DNA of 64,000 nt from Leptolyngbya boryana PCC 6306. Its GTDB lineage: Bacteria > Cyanobacteriota > Cyanobacteriia > Leptolyngbyales > Leptolyngbyaceae. Under the pieces are notes generated by a model. It had not been told where the DNA came from. It searched no databases and saw only the letters and a program-made list of their open reading frames with translations. The stretch lies in assembly GCF_000353285.1 (NCBI RefSeq), contig NZ_KB731324.1, positions 266,577-330,576 of the forward strand, read 5' to 3'. A program made the translations under genes and the position numbers. Below, in pieces: positions 24,836 through 36,563 of this stretch (positions within the stretch are counted from its first letter, which is position 1; the number at the start of each line of letters is the position of its first letter).

Positions 24836-27800
24836 ATGCCCCGTCGCCAAGATCTGCACAAAATTTTGCTCATTGGTTCCGGTCCGATCGTCATCGGGCA
24901 AGCCTCCGAGTTTGATTACTCTGGGACTCAAGCCTGTAAAGCACTGCGAGACGAAGGATTTGAGGTGGTTCTAGTGAACTCAAATCCGGCGACAATTATG
25001 ACCGATCCCGAAACCGCCGATCGCACTTATATTGAACCCCTGACTCCTGAGTTAGTCGAGCAAATCATTATTAAAGAACGCCCGGATGCACTATTGCCGA
25101 CGATGGGCGGTCAGACTGCGCTCAATCTTGCCGTCTCGCTGGCAAAAAGCGGCGTGTTGGAGAAATATAACGTCGAATTGATCGGAGCAAAGTTACCTGC
25201 GATCGAGATGGCGGAAGATCGCAAATTGTTCAAAGAAGCAATGGAGCGGATCGGAGTCGGGGTCTGCCCATCCGGACTCGCAGAAACGCTCGAAGAAGCA
25301 AAAGTGATCGGGCATCAGATTGGATCATATCCCCTGATTATTCGTCCTGCGTTCACACTCGGCGGATCAGGCGGCGGCATCGCCTATAACCAGCAAGAAT
25401 TCGAGGAAATTGCTCAGTCGGGGCTGGATGCAAGTCCGGTTTCGCAGATTCTCATCGAAAAATCGCTGCTCGGTTGGAAAGAGTATGAACTCGAAGTCAT
25501 GCGCGATCTCGCCGACAACGTGGTGATTATTTGCTCGATCGAAAACTTAGATCCGATGGGGATTCATACCGGAGATTCGATCACCGTTGCCCCGGCTCAG
25601 ACCTTGACTGATAAAGAATATCAACGGCTCCGAGATGCCTCGATCAAAATTATTCGCGAGATTGGAGTCGAAACAGGCGGATCAAACATTCAATTCGCAG
25701 TCAATCCGGTGACGGGTGAAGTCGTTGTGATTGAAATGAATCCGCGCGTTTCTCGTAGTTCGGCATTGGCTTCTAAAGCGACAGGATTTCCGATCGCAAA
25801 AATGGCAGCCAAACTCGCTGTCGGATATTCCCTGGATGAAATTCCGAATGACATTACCAAGAAAACCCCTGCGAGTTTTGAGCCGACGATCGATTATGTC
25901 GTCACCAAAATCCCCCGCTTTGCCTTTGAGAAATTCCCAGGATCTCAACCGTATTTGACGACGCAAATGAAGTCGGTGGGTGAGGCAATGGCAATGGGTC
26001 GAACCTTCCAAGAATCGTTCCAAAAAGCGTTGCGATCGCTCGAAACGGGTCGCGCAGGTTGGGGCTGTGATAAGCCGGAAAAACTGCCGAGCTTAGAACA
26101 AATTCGCGCCGGATTGAGAACGCCGAATCCCGATCGAATTTTCACCGTGCGTCATGCCATGCTGATGGGAATGCAGAACGATGAAATCTATGAATTGACG
26201 AACATTGATCCCTGGTTTCTCGATAAGTTGTCTGACTTGCTTGAAACTGAGAAAACCCTGAAGCGGTTGACGCTCAAAGAGTTGACGCAAGAGAAAATGC
26301 TTGCGATTAAGCAACAAGGGTTTAGCGATCGTCAAATTGCGTATGCGACAAAATCGACTGAAGACGAAGTTCGGGCTTACCGCAAATCCTTGAATGTGAC
26401 TCCGGTTTACAAAACCGTCGATACTTGTGCAGCTGAATTTGAAGCCTTCACTCCCTACTACTACTCCACCTACGATGCAGAGAATGAGGTTGCCCCCTCA
26501 ACTCGACGGAAAGTGATGATTTTAGGAGGCGGGCCGAACCGCATCGGACAAGGGATCGAGTTCGATTACTGCTGTTGTCATGCGTCTTTTGCGTTGCGAG
26601 AAGACGGGTTTGAAACCATTATGGTCAATTCCAACCCTGAAACCGTTTCGACCGACTACGACACCAGCGATCGCTTATATTTCGAGCCGCTGACCAAAGA
26701 AGATGTGTTGAACATCATCGAAATGGAACAGCCGGAAGGGGTGATTATTCAATTCGGAGGACAAACGCCTTTGAAATTAGCGGTTCCCCTCGCTGCATTC
26801 CTCAAACAAGGCACAGTTTCGACCAAAATTTGGGGAACGTCGCCGGACTCGATCGACACGGCTGAAGACCGCGAACGCTTTGAACAAATCCTGCGCGAGT
26901 TGAACATTCAACAACCTGCAAACGGGCTTGCACGGGATTATTCCGGTGCGAAGAAAGTCGCGCGTGAGATTGGTTATCCGGTCGTCGTGCGCCCAAGCTA
27001 CGTCTTAGGTGGGCGAGCGATGGAGATCGTTTACTCGGACACTGAGTTAGAACGGTACATGACGTATGCAGTTCAAGTGGAGCCGGATCATCCGATTTTG
27101 GTTGATCGGTTTCTCGAAAATGCGATCGAAGTCGATGTGGATGCAATCACCGATCAGACCGGTCATGTCGTGATTGGGGGCATTATGGAACACATCGAAC
27201 AAGCTGGAATTCACTCTGGGGACTCAGCCTGTTCGATCCCACCTGTCACTTTAAAACCAGCCGTTCTCGATCAGATTCGGACTTGGACAGTTCAACTTGC
27301 GAAAGCCTTGAAAGTGGTTGGCTTGATGAACATTCAGTTTGCGGTGCAAGGGGATCAAGTCTATATCATTGAAGCGAATCCGCGTGCCTCTCGAACGGTG
27401 CCGTTTGTGTCGAAAGCGATCGGGGTGCCACTGGCAAAAATGGCAGCGCGAATCATGTCCGGCAAAACCCTGGCTGATTTGAACTTTACGCAGGAAATCA
27501 TTCCACAGCACATCTCAGTCAAAGAAGCCGTTCTCCCCTTCGAGAAATTCCCTGGAACCGATACAATTTTGGGTCCAGAAATGCGATCGACGGGCGAAGT
27601 TATGGGGATCGATTCTGATTTTGGGAAAGCCTATGCCAAAGCAGAACTCGCTGCCAGTCAGCGTTTGCCGCGTCAAGGCACCGTGTTTGTGTCGATGAAC
27701 GATCGTGAAAAAACAGCAGTTGTTCCGGCAGTCAAAGAGTTAATGGAGCTTGGCTTTAAAGTCGTTGCAACTGCTGGAACTTGCAAAACGCTAAAAGAAC

Positions 27801-28072
27801 ATGGGCTAGATGTCGAACTCGTACTCAAACTGCATGAAGGCAGACCGCATGTGCTGGACTCTATCAAAAATGAGCAGATTCAGTTGATTATCAATACTCC
27901 GGCAGGACAAGAGGCGCATGAAGACGATCGCTTAATCCGACGAACAGCATTGACGTACAAGATTCCAATGATTACCACGATCGCAGGGGCAAAAGCGACG
28001 GCAGCGGCGATTCGATCAATGCAGGCTGAGGCTTTGACTGTAACGGCTTTGCAGGATTATTTACGTCGATGA
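24836..28072 (+). CDS. carB: Carbamoyl-phosphate synthase large subunit
   Basis: 1078 residues, the normal length. Two ATP-grasp halves are visible, starting '[22 protein letters not shown]' (about 10) and '[22 protein letters not shown]' (about 562). The metal/ATP motifs are '[32 protein letters not shown]' and '[30 protein letters not shown]'. A C-terminal MGS-like allosteric domain covers about 940-1078. It makes carbamoyl phosphate from bicarbonate, glutamine-derived ammonia and 2 ATP, for arginine and pyrimidine synthesis, together with CarA, which is not in the window. Confidence 0.98.
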   Translation: MPRRQDLHKILLIGSGPIVIGQASEFDYSGTQACKALRDEGFEVVLVNSNPATIMTDPETADRTYIEPLTPELVEQIIIKERPDALLPTMGGQTALNLAVSLAKSGVLEKYNVELIGAKLPAIEMAEDRKLFKEAMERIGVGVCPSGLAETLEEAKVIGHQIGSYPLIIRPAFTLGGSGGGIAYNQQEFEEIAQSGLDASPVSQILIEKSLLGWKEYELEVMRDLADNVVIICSIENLDPMGIHTGDSITVAPAQTLTDKEYQRLRDASIKIIREIGVETGGSNIQFAVNPVTGEVVVIEMNPRVSRSSALASKATGFPIAKMAAKLAVGYSLDEIPNDITKKTPASFEPTIDYVVTKIPRFAFEKFPGSQPYLTTQMKSVGEAMAMGRTFQESFQKALRSLETGRAGWGCDKPEKLPSLEQIRAGLRTPNPDRIFTVRHAMLMGMQNDEIYELTNIDPWFLDKLSDLLETEKTLKRLTLKELTQEKMLAIKQQGFSDRQIAYATKSTEDEVRAYRKSLNVTPVYKTVDTCAAEFEAFTPYYYSTYDAENEVAPSTRRKVMILGGGPNRIGQGIEFDYCCCHASFALREDGFETIMVNSNPETVSTDYDTSDRLYFEPLTKEDVLNIIEMEQPEGVIIQFGGQTPLKLAVPLAAFLKQGTVSTKIWGTSPDSIDTAEDRERFEQILRELNIQQPANGLARDYSGAKKVAREIGYPVVVRPSYVLGGRAMEIVYSDTELERYMTYAVQVEPDHPILVDRFLENAIEVDVDAITDQTGHVVIGGIMEHIEQAGIHSGDSACSIPPVTLKPAVLDQIRTWTVQLAKALKVVGLMNIQFAVQGDQVYIIEANPRASRTVPFVSKAIGVPLAKMAARIMSGKTLADLNFTQEIIPQHISVKEAVLPFEKFPGTDTILGPEMRSTGEVMGIDSDFGKAYAKAELAASQRLPRQGTVFVSMNDREKTAVVPAVKELMELGFKVVATAGTCKTLKEHGLDVELVLKLHEGRPHVLDSIKNEQIQLIINTPAGQEAHEDDRLIRRTALTYKIPMITTIAGAKATAAAIRSMQAEALTVTALQDYLRR

Positions 28073-28263
28073 GCGAGAACAGAGCGGGGAAGGGGGGAAT
28101 AGAAAGCCATTAGGCTTGATACGATTTCCCAACCTCCCACTCTAATCTTCTGCCAAAAGATAGATGCCTATTCTAAGAGCGATCGCGTATGCCTATATAA
28201 CGATTTGCGGCAAACCCGGATATAAATCTAACCGCGATCGCCCTTCATTTCTCAACTGTGCTC
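28073..28263. other. Spacer after carB, no gene seen
   Basis: A G-rich tract (gcggggaaggggggaata) and two HIP1-like sites are present. No stable hairpin with a T-run follows the carB stop. Confidence 0.4.
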
Positions 28264-28419
28264 TTAATAATATTTAAAGGTTTCCTCAGTCAGATTGTCA
28301 TATTCGATCGGGGGCAGAAACTTGGCTAAACTCCTCAATTCTGTTACAGATAAGACATTCGTAAAGTTCGTTTCTGATACCGTATTGGCTAAGGCGTGCT
28401 TCGCTGAGCCGATTGGCAT
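28264..28419 (-). CDS. 51-residue small protein with a strong Shine-Dalgarno
   Basis: Minus strand: the ATG at 28419 is preceded by aaaggaggattag, one of the best ribosome-binding sites in the window. The product begins 'MPIGSAKHALANTVSETNF' and ends 'YDNLTEETFKYY'. It is acidic at the C-terminus, with no membrane segment and no cysteine. I do not recognise a family. The absence of a modification enzyme nearby argues against a simple RiPP precursor, though the length and composition would allow it. Too short to be caught by a 60-residue cut-off. Confidence 0.55.
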   Translation of the reverse strand: MPIGSAKHALANTVSETNFTNVLSVTELRSLAKFLPPIEYDNLTEETFKYY

Positions 28420-28745
28420 CTAATCCTCCTTTAGCAAGATTTTTTTCTCAGTAACTTTACAAGACTTAACACAATAAGAGATAATCTTAATATAACCATT
28501 CACCTAGACAAATCTAATAAAGGTCAAAAGCGGCACACAGAGTTTACGAGTTTTCGCCATGTCTTTGACACATGGCTATGTAACCATTTCCTAGCGAGGC
28601 TGTTTTCAGCCTAAGCTTAGCGCACTTCATAGCAACCATTTTCTAGCCGTGTCCGCCTTCATTTAGATAGATTTCTGAATTTACGCGCGTTCGAGCGTCT
28701 GACATTTCACCCAATTGCCCACACCCATCGCTTTCTGATCTTGAT
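28420..28745. other. Intergenic region upstream of the sigma-factor gene with a hairpin and direct repeats
   Basis: It holds a perfect 7-bp stem (gccatgt...acatggc, 28556-28576) and two similar segments, taaccatttcctagc (28580-28594) and caaccattttctagc (28633-28647). No gene is seen. The area probably contains divergent promoters for the 51-residue ORF and the sigma gene, and a structured leader is possible. Confidence 0.5.
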
Positions 28746-29702
28746 ATGAAAACCGCTCAGACTCCCACTGATTCCGTCCGTGCTTATCTCCGCGAAGTTG
28801 GTCGCGTCCCACTGCTGACCCATGAACAAGAAGTGCTCTATGGAAAACAGGTACAGCGATTGGCGATCGTCAATTCGGTCAAAAATGCCTTAATCGAGAA
28901 GTTAGGGACAAGCCCTGATGACTCGACTTGGGCACAGGCGGCTGAGGTTTCAGAAACCGAATTGCGACAGATTTTAGCGGAGGGAGAACTCGCAAAACGT
29001 CGCATGGTTGAGGCAAATTTGCGGTTAGTCGTCTCTGTGGCGAAGAAGTATACCAAGCGCAATGTCGAACTGATGGATTTAATCCAAGAAGGAACGATTG
29101 GGATGCAGCGAGGGGTCGAAAAATTCGATCCCACCAAAGGCTATCGATTCTCAACCTATGCGTACTGGTGGATTCGGCAGGCAATTACCCGAGCGATCGC
29201 AGAAAAGGGGCGAACGATTCGCTTACCGATTCATATTACCGAGAAGCTCAATAAGATTAAAAAAGCACAGCGTAGCCTGTCTCAACGCTTAGGTCGAGCA
29301 GCAACGCTAGGGGAACTCGCCACCGAATTAGAATTGCCGATCGCACAAATTCGCGATTATCTAGAACGCGCACGAGTACCCTTATCGCTCGATCTGCGAG
29401 TTGGGGATAATCAGGATACAGAATTAGGGGAACTGCTAGAAGATCCAGGCATGTCGCCCGAAGAATTTACAGCACAGACTTCGCTAAAGCTAGATTTAGA
29501 TGCGTTGATGTCAGATTTGACTCCGCAGCAACGTGAAGTCTTAGCGTTACGTTTTGGCTTAGAAGATGGCAAGGCGTTGACCCTGGCGAAAATTGGCGAT
29601 CGCTTAAATATTAGCCGAGAGCGAGTGCGTCAGATTGAGCGCGAAGCGTTGACGAAATTGAGGAAGCGGAAAGGGGATATGGGGGAGTATTTGGCGAGCT
29701 AG
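28746..29702 (+). CDS. Group 2 sigma-70 factor (SigB/SigD-like)
   Basis: 318 residues, a cyanobacterial group 2 RpoD-like sigma factor: no region 1.1, region 1.2 '[21 protein letters not shown]', region 2 '[37 protein letters not shown]', with the -10 recognition part '[21 protein letters not shown]', region 3 '[18 protein letters not shown]' and region 4 '[18 protein letters not shown]...[18 protein letters not shown]' for the -35. Such factors direct stress, light and nitrogen responses. The exact orthologue (SigB, C, D or E) cannot be fixed by eye. It is preceded by a long leader with a hairpin. Confidence 0.92.
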   Translation: MKTAQTPTDSVRAYLREVGRVPLLTHEQEVLYGKQVQRLAIVNSVKNALIEKLGTSPDDSTWAQAAEVSETELRQILAEGELAKRRMVEANLRLVVSVAKKYTKRNVELMDLIQEGTIGMQRGVEKFDPTKGYRFSTYAYWWIRQAITRAIAEKGRTIRLPIHITEKLNKIKKAQRSLSQRLGRAATLGELATELELPIAQIRDYLERARVPLSLDLRVGDNQDTELGELLEDPGMSPEEFTAQTSLKLDLDALMSDLTPQQREVLALRFGLEDGKALTLAKIGDRLNISRERVRQIEREALTKLRKRKGDMGEYLAS

Positions 29703-29706
29703 AAAA

Positions 29707-29800
29707 AGTGGGGAGTGGGGAGTGGGGAGTAGGAAAAGCCTTTCGAGTTTTCATTGAAGGTAAGAGCGTTTCTCCTCTACTCCCTACCCCTCTACTCCTT
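29707..29800. repeat. G-rich/C-rich intergenic inverted repeat between sigma gene and pcxA
   Basis: The left arm gtggggagtggggagtgggg...agtagg and the right arm tctactccctacccctctac flank a 50-bp loop. The units are the same as at 13510-13568 and 41325-41348. It sits between convergent genes and may end both transcripts. Confidence 0.7.
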
Positions 29801-31267
29801 CTACTCATTCATCTCCCGATACGTCGCCACCGCAGACGGCGAGACACGATTCAAATACCGGAAAATCCAATACTTGAAAATCGTATCTAGAATCACTGGG
29901 AACGTTGCGATAAATAAGAAAATGAAATCGCGATTAGCAGGTAAGCCGAAATGTTTTGAAACGCTTTCAAGAATGATTTCCCACCCGTGGGGAGAGTGAA
30001 AGCCGACAAAGACATCGGTAAACAAAATGATGATAAATGCCTTAGCACTGTCACTGAGTCCGTAAACCGTCTCATCCATAAACGATTTGAGAATGTCGAT
30101 CTCGCGTTTACCATTCAGCAAAATTAAGACAAATGCGATCGTGCCTGCGATATCAGCAATCCAATTTTTAATTGCATTCGCACTTTGAGTCGAAAAACTT
30201 GCTGCAATTTCAGTCGCTTTTTCTCGAACTCGCACCTCAACTTGTTCTGATCGCTCTTTGACTCTGGCTTCGCGTTCTTCAGCAGGCAAGGTTTCTCGTT
30301 CAAACGTCTCTCTGAGCAGATTTTCAAATTTCAGACGTTCCTCGAAGCCCTGCAATTCTCTCAGAGCTTCCTCTGCCATTTCGCCATTGAGAAAAATACG
30401 ATCGGGGTTTTCAACTTTGAAATTCTGCGTAATCCACGCACCCGGAATCAGATAGTTCGATAATGCAATATTGCGAACCCCTTGCTGCACGAGCAACGGC
30501 ACCAAAATCAAAATGAGAACGAATCGAACTGCTAATAAAGTTTTGACCTTTGAAACTCTGTAATTTTGTAGCACTTCGGCTTCGGATTTGGGATCGAGAT
30601 CTCGCCTCAGCCGATTGAGCGTCGTGAGAATCGATCGAGGCAGTAACCCAGTTTTATCAGAAAGGCTTTCAAAATCTTCGGACTTTTCGGCTGCATTCGC
30701 TGGAACGTTTTGAGTATCCGCAACGGTAAGATTGGGGTCAGAATTCTTTTTGTCAGGTTTGGTTGTTTTATCGGGACTTCCATTCATTTCAACTGCAAGC
30801 ATCGAAGCTGAAACTGCTTCTAACGTCAGTTGCTCCTCTGCATATCGCATCAACACTTCATCAATAAATCGCAGCTTTTCGAGCGTGATGGAGGGTTTAT
30901 CCTGGACAGTCGGCACAAATCGATCAGTTCCTACCTCAGTAGTTTCGATCGTCCGTAATGTATCCGCCGTTTGATTGGGATTGGTAATCGCCAAGGCTGA
31001 ACGACTGCGATGAAACTCGGTCAATCTCATCCGAATGTTTCGCAGATACTTCTGCAAATCTTTTTCAAAATAAGCGAGTGCATTCCCTCGAAGCTGAGTC
31101 GCACGAGGCGAAATTTTCTGTCCGCCGAAATGCTCATTCTCGATCGCTCTAATTTTAAGAGCCGCATCATAAGCCTGATCTAGCGCTCGATCTGGGGTTT
31201 CAAGATACCATTGTTCAGCACGCCGAACGTAGTTTCTCAATTGTGACAACAGCGAATTATTGTTCAT
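29801..31267 (-). CDS. pcxA: Proton extrusion protein PcxA (CemA family)
   Basis: 488 residues. The hydrophilic N-terminal half is typical: 'NYVRRAEQWYLETPDRALDQAYDAALKIRAIE' and 'LRGNALAYFEKDLQKYLRNIRMRLTEF', then a variable linker. The C-terminal CemA domain has membrane helices at about 248-268, 363-383, 395-415 and 445-475, with 'FRYLNRVSPSAVATYREMNE' at the end. PcxA in Synechocystis takes part in light-induced Na-dependent proton extrusion and supports CO2 uptake. The homologue in chloroplasts is CemA. Single gene. Confidence 0.92.
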   Translation of the reverse strand: MNNNSLLSQLRNYVRRAEQWYLETPDRALDQAYDAALKIRAIENEHFGGQKISPRATQLRGNALAYFEKDLQKYLRNIRMRLTEFHRSRSALAITNPNQTADTLRTIETTEVGTDRFVPTVQDKPSITLEKLRFIDEVLMRYAEEQLTLEAVSASMLAVEMNGSPDKTTKPDKKNSDPNLTVADTQNVPANAAEKSEDFESLSDKTGLLPRSILTTLNRLRRDLDPKSEAEVLQNYRVSKVKTLLAVRFVLILILVPLLVQQGVRNIALSNYLIPGAWITQNFKVENPDRIFLNGEMAEEALRELQGFEERLKFENLLRETFERETLPAEEREARVKERSEQVEVRVREKATEIAASFSTQSANAIKNWIADIAGTIAFVLILLNGKREIDILKSFMDETVYGLSDSAKAFIIILFTDVFVGFHSPHGWEIILESVSKHFGLPANRDFIFLFIATFPVILDTIFKYWIFRYLNRVSPSAVATYREMNE

Positions 31268-31432
31268 AGCTCAAGACGTAGCAAGTGCAAGATCAAACAT
31301 CAGTGGAGAAGCAGAGGCAAACTGCAATGATCGCTCTATTCTAAAACTGCTTTTTCAGAAGATCTAGAATACAAGAACATCTTTATCATTAAAGGTGAGC
31401 AACATCCTAGCAAATTGTGTTGAGGCGATTCC

Positions 31433-33493
31433 GTGCAAAAGCAAACAGTTCAATCTGTCTGGATTACAGGAGCCACTCGCAGCGGCAAAACAGATCGATT
31501 GGTGGCACAAGCTTGCGAATGGATGAAAATGAAGCGCTCTGGAATTTTAGTGCTGGCAGCGATCGGAGATAATCGTCTGGCATTGAGCGATCGCATTAGC
31601 GAAGCAACGCAAGGAAAATTTCCGTTTCGCGCGACAACGCCGCTCGGATTCTTTGAGGATGAAGTGACGCTTTTTTGGGCTTTGCTGGTGCAACACTTAG
31701 ATCTGAAAGCTCAGTTTCCGCTGAGGTTGCGCCCTGAGAATGAACAGGAACTCGCGACCAAACTTTGGCGAGTGGAATTAGATCACGCAATCGCTGAAGC
31801 TGGCATTCCTGAAGCTAGATTAGTGCGGCGAGTTCTAGATTTGATGCAGCTTGCAGCCTTAAGTGGTTTGTCGATCGAGGAAATTCCAGCATTGCTCCAT
31901 CAAGGCTTACTAAAAGTTGAAGGAAAAATTTCAGAATTAGCTTTGTCGCCAGAAACAATTGGAGAAATGATGCAGCGTTGGCGAGCCTGGTGCTTGCGGC
32001 GAGGATTGTTGACTTATAGCTTGATCACAGATTTGTACGGACGTTATTTAATCCATGATCCGGTATATCAGCAGCATTTGTTAGAGCGGTTTCAGGCGGT
32101 CGTCGCAGATGATCTCGATGAGTATCCGGCAATTGTGCGATCGCTGTTTGATTTTTTGCTCGATCGAAACATCCCTTGCGCGTTTAGCTTTAACCCGAAT
32201 GGAGCGGTGCGATTAGGCTTGGGAGCCGATCCGGCTTACTTAGCACAGTTAAGCGATCGCTGTACAGTCGTGGAATTGAGCGATCGTACTCATCCTTGTT
32301 TGATCGATCAATTAGGAGAATCGATTTTAGATCTCGTTAGTGATCCGATCTTTTTTGCGAGCTTACCAGATTCGATTCAAACCCTTCAGACCACAACTCA
32401 GGCACAATTGATTCGCCACACCGCAGAAGTGATCATTAAAGGCGTGCAATCCGGGCAAGTCGAACCGCGCGAGATTGCTTTAATTGGGCCTGGGATTGAT
32501 CCGATTTCTCGCTATGCGTTACGAGAAATTCTGACCCGCCAAAATATTCCAGTCGAGTTACTCAACGATCAGCGCCCTTTAGCCAGTAGCCCGATTGTGC
32601 GATCGCTGCTCACTTTACTGACGCTGATCTATCCAGGCCTAGGCAGAGCGACAAATCGAGATACGATCGCTGAAATGTTAGTCATTCTCAGTCAAAAAAC
32701 TGAATTGACAACAACCTATGTGATTGATCCGGTTCGGGCTGGATTACTTGCTGATCATTGTTTCGAGCCACATCCAGACCAACCGCGTTTACTTGCTGCA
32801 AATACGTTTCCTCGCTGGGATCGTTTAGGGTATCAAGCCTCTGAAGCCTATGAGGGAATTGTGCGCTGGATTGAGTCACAGCGATCGCAGTTAGACCATC
32901 GTTTGATTGCTAGCCCGGTCGTCATGCTCGATCGAGCAATTCAGCGCTTCTTTTTTGGGGGAAGTCATCTGCCTTTTGATCAACTGGCTGGACTGCGAGA
33001 ATTGATCGAGACGGCTCAGCATTATTGGGAAGTAGACGATCGATTGCGCCGGAGCGATCTCAGTGATGCACCTCAATCGCTGACGGTGCGAAATTTTATT
33101 CAACTACTCAGAAGTGGAGCAGTGACGGCAAATCCGTTTCCAGTCCGGTTGATTGAGCCGAATGCGGTGACATTGGCAACAGTGTTTCAATATCGTTCCA
33201 CTCGGCGATCGCATCGGTGGCAGTTTTGGCTAGATGCAGGCTCGTCACGTTGGTTAAGTGGAGTCGATTCACTATTTGCGGCTCCGTTATTTTTGCAAGA
33301 TTGGTCAGGGCGAGTCTGGGATGTAGAAGATACTCAGATGATGAATGAACAACGATTACGACGCATTTTACTCGATCTACTAGCCCGTGCTGAGGAGCGC
33401 TTATTCTTGTGCTACAGCGACCTTTCGACGAGCGGACAAGAACAAACCGGAGTGTTGACGACGCTTGTGAATGCAGCGATTCCTTTAAGTTAA
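31433..33493 (+). CDS. UvrD/AddB-like P-loop protein (cyanobacterial recombinase-like)
   Basis: 686 residues from a GTG start. Walker A 'WITGATRSGKTDRLVAQA' (about 11-28), with 'ILVLAAIGDNRLALSDRI' as in superfamily I helicases. Walker B-like 'QAVVADDLDEYPAIVRSLFDFLL' (about 222) resembles the DEYQD box of UvrD. A domain 2 remnant is 'REIALIGPGIDPISRYALREILTRQNIPVELLNDQRPLASSPIVRSLLTLL'. No PD-(D/E)XK nuclease end is seen. It is probably a DNA-repair or recombination ATPase lacking the nuclease of AddB/RecB; the name is uncertain. Confidence 0.7.
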   Translation: MQKQTVQSVWITGATRSGKTDRLVAQACEWMKMKRSGILVLAAIGDNRLALSDRISEATQGKFPFRATTPLGFFEDEVTLFWALLVQHLDLKAQFPLRLRPENEQELATKLWRVELDHAIAEAGIPEARLVRRVLDLMQLAALSGLSIEEIPALLHQGLLKVEGKISELALSPETIGEMMQRWRAWCLRRGLLTYSLITDLYGRYLIHDPVYQQHLLERFQAVVADDLDEYPAIVRSLFDFLLDRNIPCAFSFNPNGAVRLGLGADPAYLAQLSDRCTVVELSDRTHPCLIDQLGESILDLVSDPIFFASLPDSIQTLQTTTQAQLIRHTAEVIIKGVQSGQVEPREIALIGPGIDPISRYALREILTRQNIPVELLNDQRPLASSPIVRSLLTLLTLIYPGLGRATNRDTIAEMLVILSQKTELTTTYVIDPVRAGLLADHCFEPHPDQPRLLAANTFPRWDRLGYQASEAYEGIVRWIESQRSQLDHRLIASPVVMLDRAIQRFFFGGSHLPFDQLAGLRELIETAQHYWEVDDRLRRSDLSDAPQSLTVRNFIQLLRSGAVTANPFPVRLIEPNAVTLATVFQYRSTRRSHRWQFWLDAGSSRWLSGVDSLFAAPLFLQDWSGRVWDVEDTQMMNEQRLRRILLDLLARAEERLFLCYSDLSTSGQEQTGVLTTLVNAAIPLS

Positions 33494-33504
33494 GTTGTCT
33501 TCGA

Positions 33505-36363
33505 CTAGGGCGTAGGTGCTTCAACGGGACGAACGATCGGTTCAGGCGTGGGTTCGGCACGGAAAATAGCCTGCAAAGCTTGCTCTAAGGTTTCAGCCAT
33601 CACAATGCGATTTTCATAAGCAACAATCACTCGAACTAAGGTCGGTAAACTGTTTTGATCAGCTTCTAGATAAAGTGGTTCAACATACAGCAGCGATTGT
33701 TCGATCGGAATAACTAGTAAGTTCCCTTGAATTGCTTTTGAGCCTTGGCGGTTCCATAGAGAGATTTGCTGAGAGATGACTGGATCTTGATTAATTCGGG
33801 CTTCAATCTGTTCAGTTCCAAAAATTAGCCGCTCTTTCGGAAAGGTATAGAGTAGCAAGCGACCATAATTTTCACCATCAGCACGGGCTGCTAGCCAAGC
33901 GACTAAATTTGTTCGCTGGCGAGGAGTATAGGGAAGCAGTAAAATAAACTCTTCAAATGGAACATTTGGTAAACTCGTAATCAAATAGTACGGTTCAACA
34001 GGTCGCGTTTCGCTGCCGTACACTTCATTCGGAATTTGCCATTGATCCTCTCGATTGTAGAACACTTGAGGATCAGTCATGTGATAGGTCATCAAGCGAT
34101 CGGATTGCAAATTGAAGAAGTCAACAGGATAGCGAATATGTTGCCGGAGTGCTGCTGGCATCGCGCTCAATGGCTTAAATAAACTGGGAAAAATCCTAGA
34201 CCAAGTTTGAATCATCGGATCAGTGGGATCGGCGACATAGAAGGTAACAAATCCGTGATAAGCATCAATCACAACCTTCACAGAATTCCGAATGTAATTG
34301 ATTCCTTCTACTAGGTCGGAATAAGGATAGTGATTGCTCGTAGTGTAAGCATCAACAATCCAGTAAAGATTGTTCTGAGCCGGAGCAGTGCTACTATCAG
34401 CAGCAACTAAGTAAGGATCGCGATCGTACATCAAAAAAGGTGCGATCTCTCGAATTCGCTGATTGATATTTCGGCGAAACAGGAGTTTGGTCTGTGGAGT
34501 AAATTCTCGCGTGACAAGGACTCGCCAATCTTTGAGATATATGGCAAACAATGCCCGTTGCCAGAGCGAATTTAATGCAATTCCGCCGCGTCCATCATAG
34601 GAATTATAGGTATTGTCGCTTCCGCTCGGAAAATCTAGCTCTCGTTGGCGAGTTCCCGTCATGACATAAGGATCTGTAATTTCGCCATAGTAGATACGAG
34701 GTCGTTCGATCGGAATACTTTCTCGAATCGATGGACTTGACGTGACTAGCGCCCCTTCTCCCTCATTGCCAATATCTCTAACAAAGTATTCGGGAAGTCC
34801 TCCAGCAGCTACGGTATTTACTGGACTGACCGTAAAGCCATAGCCATGAGTATAGATTAAATGGCGATTTACCCAAGTTTGAGCTTCTTGCGGCACCGCG
34901 TTGTAATCTAATTCTCTCGCAGCAATCAGGACTTGCCGCTGTTCTCGCGGCGCAGTGGGTTCTGTCCGTAGGGTATAGCGATCGATGTCTGCATCTGGAA
35001 ATCGGTAGTACAGCCGGATCTGCTGAAGCTGACGGTTTGTGTCTAAAAGTGGGCGTTGATCCCAAAGGCGAATATTGCGAATCGTGAGAGGATTGTTCCG
35101 CAGATCCGCTTCACTCAACTGTCCCTGTGGGTTAAACGTTTGAATATCAATATCATTCAAGCCAAACGCTTGCCGAGTTAGCGCGATCGTTCGCTCGATA
35201 TAGGGACGCTCTCGAACCAGTTCATTCGGCTGAACTGCCACCGATTGCACAAGTTCAGGAATGAAAATTCCCGCGATCGCTAATACTCCATACACCACTA
35301 AGCCAATTCCAACCCAACGCCGCCGTTTGGATTGGGGCTGCCAAAAGATACAGCGTCCCAAAAGGTAAAGTGCAATTACACTCGCAGTTGTTCCTAGGGC
35401 AATATAAGCCGGGAGTTGGGCGACGACATCGGTATAGCTAGCTCCGAAAGATGCGCCTCTTCTGGAATATAGCAATTCATAGCAACTGAGCCAATAGCCA
35501 ATTGTGATTGTTCCAATCACTCCAGCACTCACACCGAACAGATGACGTTGCTGTGGAGGCGAAAATCCAAGAAATCTACCTTCACTTAAGCTATGTCCAG
35601 ATGTGAGATAAGTCAAAGCAACAGCAATAAATCCATAGAGTGTAAGTCCAATCCACCAAAGAACTAAAAGCTCGATAAAGGGCAGTGTGAAAATATAAAA
35701 TCCGATGTCGCGATTGAATAGCGGTTCAGTTGCATTAAATGCCGTGGGTTGAAGATACTGTAAGACCGTTGCCCAGTGTTGTGCAGCAATAAATCCGAGC
35801 AGAGCCGCAAAAACAACTGCGATCGCACTCAACGTAAACTGCGGATAGACGAGTACAGCGATCGCTGCCAAAATTGCTCCAGATGTATACCCTACCTGTG
35901 TACTAATCTGCTGTCCAACTTGCCAAATTGCGAAGAGATTAAACATCGAAATGGGCATTGGTAGGTTGACCTCTCCAATCTGCCAGTACTGCACTGCGAT
36001 TTGCCCGTAGTGAATGAGGATTAACGCAAGCAGCAAACTGAGTCCGAATGTGAGCGGCAACAGGGTTCTTAAGCGCAGGGGCAGAATCGAGAGCGGAGGT
36101 TTGCGAAGTTCGAGGGTATCCGTTTGAGGAGATGGATGTTTGAGTTGATTGGCTCGTTTCAGATTCCAGCGAAAATATGCGATCGTAATAGCTGTCACCC
36201 CAAGCCACAGTAATCCTTGAGTCGTAAGTCGGAGCAGAAAGACTGGGAGATAGCTGACTTCCTGAAACCAGAGAAGTTCTGCTCCGAAGCGCGCTATGAC
36301 ATCCAGAAGAATCCATCCTCCGAAGCACAGAATCAGAAATCGCAAGAAAATCTGTTTGAACAC
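33505..36363 (-). CDS. UPF0182 family large membrane protein
   Basis: 952 residues. About seven membrane helices fill the first 340 residues ('[19 protein letters not shown]', '[15 protein letters not shown]', '[20 protein letters not shown]' and others). A long extracytoplasmic domain follows, with '[26 protein letters not shown]', '[18 protein letters not shown]' and '[34 protein letters not shown]', all signature UPF0182 blocks. The C-terminus is proline-rich. Conserved in cyanobacteria and actinobacteria, function unknown. Its stop is 11 bp from the convergent helicase-like gene. Confidence 0.92.
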   Translation of the reverse strand: MFKQIFLRFLILCFGGWILLDVIARFGAELLWFQEVSYLPVFLLRLTTQGLLWLGVTAITIAYFRWNLKRANQLKHPSPQTDTLELRKPPLSILPLRLRTLLPLTFGLSLLLALILIHYGQIAVQYWQIGEVNLPMPISMFNLFAIWQVGQQISTQVGYTSGAILAAIAVLVYPQFTLSAIAVVFAALLGFIAAQHWATVLQYLQPTAFNATEPLFNRDIGFYIFTLPFIELLVLWWIGLTLYGFIAVALTYLTSGHSLSEGRFLGFSPPQQRHLFGVSAGVIGTITIGYWLSCYELLYSRRGASFGASYTDVVAQLPAYIALGTTASVIALYLLGRCIFWQPQSKRRRWVGIGLVVYGVLAIAGIFIPELVQSVAVQPNELVRERPYIERTIALTRQAFGLNDIDIQTFNPQGQLSEADLRNNPLTIRNIRLWDQRPLLDTNRQLQQIRLYYRFPDADIDRYTLRTEPTAPREQRQVLIAARELDYNAVPQEAQTWVNRHLIYTHGYGFTVSPVNTVAAGGLPEYFVRDIGNEGEGALVTSSPSIRESIPIERPRIYYGEITDPYVMTGTRQRELDFPSGSDNTYNSYDGRGGIALNSLWQRALFAIYLKDWRVLVTREFTPQTKLLFRRNINQRIREIAPFLMYDRDPYLVAADSSTAPAQNNLYWIVDAYTTSNHYPYSDLVEGINYIRNSVKVVIDAYHGFVTFYVADPTDPMIQTWSRIFPSLFKPLSAMPAALRQHIRYPVDFFNLQSDRLMTYHMTDPQVFYNREDQWQIPNEVYGSETRPVEPYYLITSLPNVPFEEFILLLPYTPRQRTNLVAWLAARADGENYGRLLLYTFPKERLIFGTEQIEARINQDPVISQQISLWNRQGSKAIQGNLLVIPIEQSLLYVEPLYLEADQNSLPTLVRVIVAYENRIVMAETLEQALQAIFRAEPTPEPIVRPVEAPTP

Positions 36364-36563
36364 GGTGACTGAGGGTTAATCAAAAGAAAGCATGACTAAG
36401 CCTAGCACTGATGGCAGGGTTACAGAGAAATGTAGGGTCAAGATATGTAGCGATCTGATTTAGGACTGGAGAACCCATTTCAACTCTGAATCTATAGCTA
36501 TCCCCAAACTGCGCGATGGCAATTTGGGGATAGGAGCTAATTAGAGAGAGTTCATCTCAATAC

